DNA of 64,000 nt from Lunularia cruciata (taxonomy: Eukaryota > Streptophyta > Marchantiopsida > Lunulariales > Lunulariaceae). Below the pieces are notes generated by a model. It made no database searches. It was not told where the DNA came from and was given only the letters and a program-made list of their open reading frames with translations. Positions 54,901 to 64,000 of this stretch are shown in pieces; the stretch's first letter is position 1, and the number at the start of each line of letters is the position of its first letter. Position numbers and translations under genes: made by a program. The DNA lies in the NCBI GenBank assembly GCA_948567375.1, contig OX419758.1, positions 36,347,473 through 36,411,472 on the forward strand, given 5' to 3'.

Positions 54901-57900
54901 TCAATGTTAAGGGATCACTTTGCTCTCCTTGTAGACCCGTGGCACATTACTCTCTTTCCACAATAAACATTTCCAAGTTTAAATCATTTGGTTCCCTTAC
55001 TCCAGATGGCAATTTCGTCAGTCACTACTAGTATGTAGTATGGTGGACAACTGCTGCATAGCTATTTCGAAGGACCGATGAACATCATTAAGTTCTAGGA
55101 AAGTGTCACCTTCAAAGATGAGTCCGAGAACCCTCCGACAACCAAAGATCCATCTGCTGATATGGAGACACAATTGAGGCTGATCCAACCGTATAAAACT
55201 AGTCAGATGATATAAAGACGATTTGTGACTGTAGTGCAGACGAAAAGACACCAGGGAAGCTAGATTTGAGAATTATGAGGGCGGTCAGAAACGAAACCCT
55301 GAAATTCTTAGACACATGTCCGTCATTGGTCGACGAGTTGAGGTGCTAACCTGTTGTGTGTGTTGATGAATGTGTAAAAGCTCACAGAAGGCAAGGCACT
55401 GCTGCCCAACCGAGCTCTGTTACGTAAATCGTCTAGTGTTTGTCGTTCCAACTCTTCTGACCTGTAGAAAAAGCTCCAATCAGATTGTTGTCCTTAACAG
55501 ATGCCCTGTAAACTACGAAACTCGATCTGGAAGATGCGTATAAAGGAGAGCAGTGGATCAAACAAAGGCTGCATTCTTACAGTTGTAAAACAGATACAAT
55601 TAGAAGGTGGACAGGATCATACATGACAGGCATTGGCAATTCTGGTTTCACGCGAGGTGTGACAGCAACAGCGGCAGAATCTGACTTTGAACCTTTGCCA
55701 CCACCCCCGGTCTTCTCCTTTTTTACTTTCTTGCTGGCTCCTCCAGGTTTTCCGCCCTCTGCGGGACGCTTCTGCACAGATGACGAACGTTTCATGTTTC
55801 AGACCTTTGAGTTGCAGAGAATTCATCAACCATCACCAGATCTTGAATCTTGCAGACATCATAACGATGAATTGATTCCAAAAGTTTGCAGACCTTCAAT
55901 TGAGAAACATCAAATCTATGCCAATGTCTAGCAACTTTGATCTAGAATCTGCAGCCCCTCTCAATGGATTGAGATCAATGTGAAATCCTGTGCGTCCTTT
56001 GATTGCTCTCTGTTCCTTCTCCTTTCCAAACCTCCGGGTTGTAGAAGTAATGTCTAGGATGAATAAGTACATTAATGCCACTCCTAGAGTTTATTAACTC
56101 TATGACCATTATTGTTACAGTAGGACAGCCTTAGCGTTCACGCCAAACAGCTTTTCTCTAACAATGTAGAAACTGACTTACAGCTTTGTCATACAGGGCT
56201 GAAGTCACAAACAGACACACACCGCTTCAACTATCGGATCAGCTGAAGTCCACGAACTTTAAAGCTCACCTTACTCTCGTCAGCTTCTGCATCTTTTGCT
56301 TCTGCTTCAGCCTTCTCTGCTTCAGCAGCCAGTTCTTTCTCGAGCTTCTCTTCAAGTGAATCTTCAAGAGCCTGATAAGAACAAACCCATGACCAACTTC
56401 TCACGTTGACAACACAAAATAAAATGAAACAGCCACATGGCGCAGCTTGTTAGTTAACGCAAAGAATATACTCACGTGGCGAGCGCATCTAAGTACATTA
56501 AACTTCTTCACAACAGTTGTACATATAGAGGCGAACGACTTCTTACCCCCCAACGAATTTCTTTCTGATTGATGAGCTCCAAGGCATCCTGTGCTTTGCC
56601 GGTCAGTGTTATAGCCTCTTCTTCTTCGAATAAAGGTGAAGGCTGTCCGGGAACAACTGCGGACTTGACAATGTGAGATTTGAATACCTGAGTCAAGTCT
56701 ATGAACTCAGAGAAGCAGAAATTCATGTGATGATCTGAACCAACCTTGCAAATTGATGTGTGCGTTCACGATGCTGAGCATCAACATCGAGTCAGTGTTG
56801 TGAAGGTATTGCAGCAACAGCTCAAAGGAATACTGCCACGAAGATTACACCCGGACAACCACCGTCAATAATCAGGAAAGATTGGACGAACTATCAAACG
56901 TATTCAAATCAAAAAGCCAAAAAAAATTTCCCGGAAATTCATGATTCAAGTGGAGATGTTGATCACCCATTCAGAAAGATCCCAGCGTTTGTGACAGTTC
57001 CAGGAGCGTCGCCAAAATAATCAAATTTATCTAGAGGTAACAAGCGGAGTTTTGCAAGAGTTTGATGTCGGGTCTTCAAACTTGGAAGGAGTTTTATAAT
57101 TACCAATGATTAAGATGTCCTTCAGAACAGTAAAACATTGACTAGGTCCGAGCGCGGGTGGGTTAAACGCACACGTCTGGACGACCGTAACTAGTTGCCT
57201 TAGATCCTACTTTCGTCTTCAAGTACGTGGAATTTAACGTCTCTATCACGTGTTGAGTTCATAGTCTGCTTTAGTACCTGACACATTTTTATATCAATCT
57301 TGTTCTCTCTGAATGAACGAGCAAGTTCAGTTTCCTGCAGCCAACCAGGATCAAGTCAAAACATAAACAGCCAGACGAGCAAATATCACCTTTGCAAGAA
57401 AAGAAGTTGTTACAAAGAAAACTATAAAGGATACGGCACAGAAGAAATCACCATTCCCACAAACTGACTTTACTGCTTGGGTTCCCCTACTAGTGCGCAA
57501 GTGTTCAAGAAATGCCCTCGGAAATGCTCGTAAAGAGCTGATTATAGGAGGTGGCACAAAGGAGAAGAACTAACCTCCAGATGCTGAGGTGCAAGCACAC
57601 CCTCAAGTTTCACCAGGTCTCTCATGTGAAGAGCTTCATGGTCATCTCGGAAGCTTTTGAAAAACTCCCGGGCTGTTCGTCAAACCATGATAAATTAGAT
57701 ATCACATCTCTCAGGTCTTGTAACAGAAGCAGATTCGCTCACAAGGTGGAAAGGTGAACCTCCCGCACAAACCCGAGTTACTTCCAAGTAAGGAATCTTA
57801 CAGAAGCCTGAACTTACCTTCTTGTGCGAACCCTTTAGCCACCAACTCCAGGAAAGAGTGCACGAACACAGGATATAAAATCCGAAGCAACTCATTCTGT

Positions 57901-59160
57901 ACAAAAGGGAGGACATTTCACTAAGAGTTCTCCTGACTCGAGTTGATACTCCACACTCGTGGGACTTTGGTCCATATGTATAACTATGATACAACTACAC
58001 CTTGCAGGACTTAGTGTGATGGAGAGGAATAAATCCAACGACAAATTACAGAGACACCTAAGCAAGATGCGTGAGTGCACCCATGTCAGAGAGGAAGTTT
58101 ATTACAAAAGCCTACATATATTTAATCTCAAGTATATTGTAAAAATCCTGAAGGCAAAAAAAGTGTGATGGTTGACCAACCTTGTACTGATCAAGGGAAG
58201 AGTGAACCCACGACCGCAGCTTGCTGAATCCTTCTTTGTAGCGCCCTGGATTGTTATCAGACCTTTTGGCATTCGCAACTTGGCGGATTCAGATTGAAAC
58301 CAGTCCGGTCCAAGAAAGTATACACATGGCAAGCCCAAGGCTGGGCATGAAGGGCACTTGAGCTTGTTATACTACCCCAATAGATTCAAGGCCCAGATAC
58401 TAATTGGACACAGGTAATTACAATCCATCCCCATACATTATTTTGCTCAAAAAGATTATCCTTTTTAAAGTGGTGATGGTTCATTTGGACTCCGGGGAGG
58501 ATTATGGCTTATATCCTGGAGTGGTCCAGCTTTGCGCATATTATACCGTAATTCGAAATTAGAACAATTCAGATAGTTGCATATATCTGGAAGAAATGGC
58601 TGAAGGAAGAAAGATATCCCAAGATCATCTCAATACTTCATCTTAACTTCGCAGATGGCACAGAATCATGAAACAAACTCCGCAGAAATAAGGTTTGCCC
58701 CTACATTTTGCTTGGAATGAAACTGGATACATGAACTGCTGTTCAATAATATTCGCTCTCTGAACGAAAAAATTTACCGTGATAGTCAACACGTTATTTA
58801 TTTGTAGACCGTATCCACGCTCCCAGTAAAGAGAGCAGTAGTATACGCGTGAATTTAAGTAAGGGACAAATTTATGCAAACTGTTCAAAATAAGTTTAAA
58901 ACTGAGCCAACACCTCAGTACTTCGACGGGACAAGATTTGACAAAGACTTTCACAGGGTTTCGGAGAAGCGTACGTACCTGGAGTAAAAAAATATCTGGT
59001 TGGCTATTGCAGGGTCCATAGGCGTGCTGGGAACAGCGGTCTGAGCATTGGATGCCGGCTTAACCTTATTCTGCTCATCTTGGAACGCTAGCTCCGCAGC
59101 TCGGTAGCCCTTTTTCTTCAGATAAGCTAGAACGGCTTTGTCAATTTGATCGTCCTCCAT
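48912..59160 (-). CDS. TAF5: Transcription initiation factor TFIID subunit 5 (TAF5), WD40 protein
   Basis: Nineteen exons: 58979-59160, 58181-58262, 57818-57896, 57575-57672, 57278-57334, 56745-56832, 56547-56656, 56270-56371, 55623-55771, 55351-55461, 55110-55179, 54645-54693, 54313-54492, 53819-53895, 53439-53555, 50837-51102, 49348-49443, 49126-49198, 48912-48971. All junctions are GT-AG and keep frame; the total of 2046 nt gives 681 residues, about the length of known plant TAF5. TAF5 is a scaffold of the TFIID complex in the nucleus. Seen: a LisH motif (1-32), the TAF5 N-terminal domain (about 48-232, with YKEGFSKLRSWVHSSLDQYK), an acidic helix (233-266), a basic linker with KKVKKEK, then six WD40 repeats (353 to the end, with GHAGPVYAADFSPDG and TGSSDKTVRLWD). 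The two introns before and after exon 16 (2.3 and 1.4 kb) are swollen by a repeated sequence. Confidence 0.97.
49460..50090. repeat. Intronic repeat of TAF5, copy in the intron after exon 16
   Basis: It begins near GAATGGGAGCAGAAGCCGTT-like sequence at 49467 and aligns over its length with 51211-52075 and in part with 52086-52495. A shared block is GCACCTGCAGAGAACTAGTA. It has no coding frame. Confidence 0.85.
50575..50650. repeat. Short fragment of the TAF5 intronic repeat
   Basis: It carries only the first ~75 bp of the unit, with GGGAGCAGAAGACGTTCGAA and CCACTAAGTATGG. Confidence 0.8.
51211..52075. repeat. Intronic repeat of TAF5, two adjoining units before exon 16
   Basis: Unit starts at about 51215 and 51640 (GAGCAGAAGCCGTTC). 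The end of the second unit aligns with the end of the 49460-50090 copy (GCGAATGCCAGTAC). Confidence 0.85.
52086..52495. repeat. Intronic repeat of TAF5, further unit before exon 16
   Basis: It begins GAGAGCAGAAACGTTCGAAG and aligns with the first ~420 bp of the neighbouring copy. Together with the previous entry it forms a head-to-tail array with a period near 430-450 bp. Confidence 0.85.
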
Positions 59161-61712
59161 CTCCGAGGATGCAGGGAACGCGCCAAATTACTTTACTGAG
59201 ACTCTCCTCTCTTTCTGTCAGTGACGACCCTGAACAAGCCCGCTGGACGTATCACCAATCCTTCAACGCAGCCTCGAATTCCAGTCTTCAACTTAGCCCT
59301 GCAACTTGCTGAAGCAAGCAGATATTTCTCATAATCTCCTGCCAGTCTCTCTACTGCACCAACTCTCCCTACAACCTACTCCTGTATTCCATCAAAGCTC
59401 AAAAGAGGCCTCTAATCCTTAATCAAATCCCGAGCGCGGGCGTCATGAACATACGACACTGACGATGAGCAGAATGAAGTTCCTAAACCCCTTCGCGGTC
59501 AGATGTTACTCCGACTTCCTGTGAGAGGAATCCACGCTCATGAGCAATTACTTACTAGTGCCTGCATTCCTCGTCATCGTCGGCTTCGGCTCCGGCTCCG
59601 GCTCGGGCTCGGCTCAGCTCACAATGAGAATCGAGGTTCGTAAACCCTTCATCTTAACTAGACACATGGCACTTGGCCTCCACCACAACCCAAATTCACC
59701 AAAAGACTTAGCCCGTACCCATACACACTTGGTGTGCATGTTCGTGTAGAAGGAGGGTGTCCTGATTTTCCCTTGGAACATCACAATCTGGATAGTCTCC
59801 GTTGCTGGTGATATAAGAATATCCTGAAACTTGAGAAACTGAGAATTATGAATACGAATCTCATGGAGTTTCCATCAGTGCTTAAACTTAAGTTCCAATT
59901 TTAGCGGAAGATATACGATAAATCAAGTTTGAAATTTCCCACTTTCTACGCAGTTTATGTTCTTTGAAGTTGACAAGCATCGACTTCCCACCTGAGCTGA
60001 GTCGAACGCCACGTCATGGAAACGTGTGCCACGTCCGACTGATGACCATTGCGCGATGCTCCCTGGGTATTAGTAGACAATTTCGAAATTCTTTTGAGGA
60101 TGGTACAGCCCAGTGCAAAAAAATTTCAGTAGGGATAAATGCTTACTCAAGAAAACAGAATAGAGTACAGTTAGGCTGCTCTTGTCTGTTGAATAAATAC
60201 GTGATATAAAATCCACCCATCATAATGTAATAAATCGAGTAGGCAACAGAAATTATTGGTAGGCGTAATAAATCGCACTCTCATAAGCGGAGTGGACAGG
60301 TAACATGATCACTTTAGACTATTTTATAAGCGTAATTTCTTTGAATTACATTTTAAAAGAAAGTTGGTTTCAGTTTTCATGTTTTACTATCTAGAATTAA
60401 AATTTCAGTATTTTACGTTGACCATCAAAAAATTTCGGCTGCCTAAGTTCACGAGTTTAACTATAAGATTGCACTTCATTAGATCATAATTTTGGATACT
60501 TCAATGTATGAGAGATTTGCACTTAGCAGTGTTATAGACAGGTGCATTCTCTGGGACTATAAGAAGCCGTTTCATTGTCATTTTGTCCAGACAAGATGGA
60601 ATGGAATTTCAGACTAATCTTTCGAACCCCATATACTTTGTGAATTTTATCTTATTTTATCAGTTACAAAGTTTTCTTACACACATAAATTTAAATTCTT
60701 AACAGTAACATATTATCATTATAATGATACTGATATGTTTAGCACATAATTTAATATGATAGTGAGTAGTTGACTTAATATGATATCGATTTAAATATTC
60801 CGTCATGCTCTATACATGTTTCTTTTAGAAAACATTCGATTCCGTTGATCTCAATGATGAGACATCATATTTATGAGATATCTTATTATCTGTTGATGTA
60901 TTATAGTCTTATCTAATGATGATTACTACATGATGTTTAACATACATGACGAACACTCTAAGTAACATGGGCACTCTAAGTGTATTATTTAGTTTTCCTT
61001 TTATTTTATATACATTCAGTGTTTATAGTTATTTTTACTATGCATTATACTACTAAAGTATATCTGAGAGAAATCATTTATATACCAGAAAATATAGTCA
61101 CCGCTCCAGGATCTGAGTGTTAATCTGACATTTATCATAAAAAGACATGGATTCTGAGATTACTAAAACCATTCAGAAAGGCTGGGTTTCTGTAGAGTTG
61201 AGTCTGGAGTACTAAGTAATGAAGGAATGAAGAGCGCCTTTTGATTTCTCCCTAATACACTTTCGTCCTTGTTGAAAGTAGTCTTTCTCGAAATCATCTT
61301 TGAGATCCGTCACCTTTGATTCCTTCTGCGGTAGTTTACTTCAGTAGATTCTTCGGTAGCAAATTTGCTCATCGCCCAGAGCTTCCGACTCTCAATTTGT
61401 AGAACCTCAGGTGTTCTCATGGCTCTTTGGATGAGAAAAGTAATCCATCGATAGTGCAACTGCAACGGACAGGGGTTGGGATATTTGCTGCATAAATCGG
61501 ACATGAATTTTGAAAATTCGGTGGTCCCAATTTCAGCAGTCTGAGGATTTTGACTCCCAGATGCATGAGAATTCGTCGTACCCCGTCAGGTGTTCGTCAG
61601 GTTCGATTCACCTGTTTGGCGCTGGGAAAGATCAAGCATTTTCTAGGGCTTCAGCTTCCCAATTCCAGATCAGGGAGTGCAGTTTGTCGCACCTACATTA
61701 GGGCGAGACAAA
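59161..61712. other. Divergent intergenic region between TAF5 and the next gene
   Basis: The first ~350 bp are the probable TAF5 5' UTR and promoter. About 60200-61100 is very AT-rich without frames. About 61400-61712 is the probable promoter and 5' UTR of the plus-strand gene. A GGCTCC-type short repeat at 59580-59620 gives a Gly-Ser run in a small frame (59540-59749) that I do not accept as a gene. Confidence 0.5.
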
Positions 61713-63923
61713 ATGCAGGAGGATGATGGAATTGGTGCTAGCACCTCCGAATCTTCTCCTACTGTGGGAAAAGATAGTTCGGAGGATGTGGGAGAAAAGA
61801 GCAGGAGCTGCAGAGGATGTCTCCTATACTCGAGCTCCCTCAGAGACCGCGCGCAGAATCCCCTGTGCATTGGCCTGAGTCGCGCGGAAACGCGAGGTAG
61901 GTGCCTTAATTTTAATACGCATGTTCCATAATGTTCAAGTCTCAGTGTAAGCGGAATGCATATCCGGGCATCGAGATGTAGCTCCTATGATTGGTACAGC
62001 TCGAGTAGAGACTCGAAATACGCTTTAACAGTTCCTTCAATGATTCTTCAGAGTTGTTCTTAAACAGATAATGATAATCTAGTTTGGACCTTTTTGAATC
62101 TAATTTCCCTTAAGTTGCGTCGTACTGTAGTTTTTTTCGTCATGTTGTCGAACTATCTCCTCTGTCCGTCTTTTATGATCATGATGGACTTCATGAGTTC
62201 AGTTTATTGGATTCAATGTCTTGTCTGGTATGGCATCATCTTAGGTCGGGACTTAAACCTGTGATTCCATCATTGTTGTAAGATGTACGTATATTTTACA
62301 TGCATAAAATCCTATCGACATGATTAAAAGCCCAAAAAGACGGGCACTAAGAACTTCTGTGCCATCCAAGAGTACGCCACTGCAGAACAGTTTAGGGGGT
62401 ATTGATGAGCATCAAATTGTGGAACTTTCTGAACACCACCTCCTGACGTTGAGTTACGATCTGTTCAACTTCTGGTTTCTCTCTGGCTTCATCAATTCAT
62501 GGTCTTGATACTTCCAGGAAATCGTCTACTTTCCACACGCTATCCCTTTCGTTCCTCCGATCCAAGGTCCTGTATACTCTACTCACTGTGCGGACAACTC
62601 TATTCGAGTGCACGTGGTGCGTCCGGTAGTGTACCGGTTCTGTTGCTGAATATCAGAGAAATGCTTGTGTGCAGTGTATTCCATGATGGGGGATTCGGAG
62701 CGGGATGCCACGAAAGATGGGAGGAGGTTGGCTGATTTCAAATATGCATGCATTGGCTACTCAATTCACAAAGACGAGAAAAATCCCTCCGTAAAGCCTG
62801 CGGATGGGGCAGAGTTACCACTCTGTGTTGGAGTGGAGGTGAATTTCAACGCCTGCTCTTCAATTTATTTAGATGTGGTGCAACACCGTTCTTTTAACGG
62901 GTGTTGCACACCATTTCAATTATATTCCGATGTTGTGCATACAATCAGCCTTAACAAAATTTCCTTTCAACTGTCAAGAATTGCTCACCAAACTCCTTTC
63001 TCCATGCCCTTCAAGTAGAGCTAGTGGATCGTGGTGCCATGTTTATTGTTGTCTTTCACAAATAAGTAGTGACTGTAGACCATGGTTTAACCCTCCGCAT
63101 CCCTCAACAGCAGGTTGACAGCGTTAAAGTATGCCACACTGCCTTGTTGTCTCGGTATAAGTAAGGATGAACATAAGGGAACCGAAGTAACACTTTCTGT
63201 TCACTGCCGTTTCTTCGAACATTGACTCTAAAACTCATATTTGAAATGCTTGTGTTATCGTTCTGTTTCCAGTTTCTGGCTGATACGAGACCTCAAGGAG
63301 CTACAGCGAACGCTCTCGACCAGTCTCACAACGACGAGGAAGGTTCGTACTCTTATAATGTTTGATGTCCTTTTTTGGTAAACTGGCAAGACTTTTAAAT
63401 GTGTTCGCTGTTCATTCACTTCTGTGGGCAAACTGATCATAACGAGCCCAGCTTCAATTTTGCTAAACATTGTGAAGATGAAATAGTTGCTCCAAGTGGT
63501 ACCAGTGAAATGCATGTTGTATGTATCTTCTTTTGTCCGGAAAATTAGCGGAATTGCAGCTGCTGAATGCAAGATAATTATGTTAAATCATGATTCTATC
63601 TTCCGGACAGACCTTTTCCTTATTTTCATGCTGTCAACTCTTAAACTGTGGTACTGCTCGTACCTTTCTCGTTGCCTGTTTTTGCTTTTGGACACTTCTA
63701 TTTACCACTGCGTTGTATGCAGTCGTGAACTTTTGATTGTCTCCTAGGGACTCATACTGTACCCTAGGTGTATGCTCACTTATGTAGATTATTATGGCAG
63801 CATATCAATTTTACGTTTGGCGTCATGACCTGCAGGACCTGCTCCTATTATGTCACGGCCACAATCGTCGGTTCGTCAACCTACAACTATCGGTGGGATG
63901 TCTGGTGACGAATTTGCCTCGAG
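61713..63923 (+). CDS. Uncharacterised plant-specific cysteine-motif protein, 3' end beyond window
   Basis: Four exons can be traced: 61713-61896, 62675-62838, 63273-63342 and 63836-63923. The GT-AG junction phases fit, giving about 168 residues before the window ends. Exon 1 has an acidic Ser-rich start, then SCRGCLLYSS (Cys33, Cys36) and NPLCIGLSR (Cys52). Exon 2 has GDSERDATKDGRRLADFKYACIGYS, then LPLCVGVE. This pattern is that of a plant-wide family of unknown function, which I recall as DUF8204. Exons 3 and 4 are Gln/Ser/Gly-rich and low in motifs. The C-x2-C and later cysteines could bind zinc, which is an inference. ATG 61713 precedes the conserved part; no upstream in-frame ATG is obvious. 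Confidence 0.82.
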
Positions 63924-64000
63924 GTCAGTTCAGTTGGCCCTCTTTCCTGCTTTATAAACTCGCCAGTTTTAGAGGTCATCATATTTCTACCAACAGACTA

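Noticed and set aside
56657..56726. Upstream extension of TAF5 exon 7 (reading LTQVFKSHIVKS)
   Set aside because: Using the acceptor at 56657 keeps the frame and gives INLQVVPGQPSP, matching the expected TAF5 pattern. The longer version breaks phase with the previous exon.
59540..59749. 69-codon ORF with a hydrophobic start and Gly-Ser run, divergent from TAF5
   Set aside because: The Gly-Ser run comes from a GGCTCC microrepeat, the rest has no motif, and it lies in the TAF5 upstream region.

Overview
The window is nuclear DNA of a land plant. It has spliced genes with GT-AG introns, a precursor of a type II (organellar) acyl carrier protein, a plant-type TFIID subunit TAF5, a plant-specific uncharacterised gene, and nested Ty3-type LTR retrotransposons. 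Moderate intron sizes (about 90-700 bp outside two expanded introns) and compact genes beside a deep retrotransposon nest would suit a bryophyte or another non-seed plant. The sequence alone does not fix the taxon.

Bases 1-29436 are a nest of mobile elements. A decayed chromodomain Ty3 element (chromovirus) fills 1-17102. Its LTRs carry arrays of heat-shock-element motifs. It is interrupted by a very young Ty3 element on the minus strand (1321-9121; 679-bp LTRs that look identical; tRNA-Glu primer site; long gag-protease and pol frames plus an extra zinc-knuckle frame before gag). The chromovirus itself sits in the integrase gene of an older relative of the young element (17103-22826). That older relative lies next to a third, badly decayed Ty3 lineage (about 24179-25450).

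Three related 3.7-kb units (10565-14265, 18333-22111, 25694-29431) are inserted in this nest. Each has TG...CA ends and a 5-bp target duplication (one copy with one mismatch). I see no LTR pair, primer site, reverse transcriptase or transposase in them. Each encodes the same type of protein: an N-terminal conserved domain, an acidic linker and a long coiled coil. This family is the most unusual content of the window.

Bases 29437-38500 are AT-rich with several degenerate tandem repeats and no recognisable gene. From 38564 the DNA is gene-bearing: the acyl carrier protein gene (minus strand, 4 exons, 38564-39804); a long intergenic stretch with a short dispersed repeat; TAF5 (minus strand, 19 exons, 48912-59160; every exon join keeps frame, giving 681 residues), with two introns swollen by a repeated sequence; and, divergently, the first four exons of an uncharacterised plant gene (61713-63923) that runs off the right edge.
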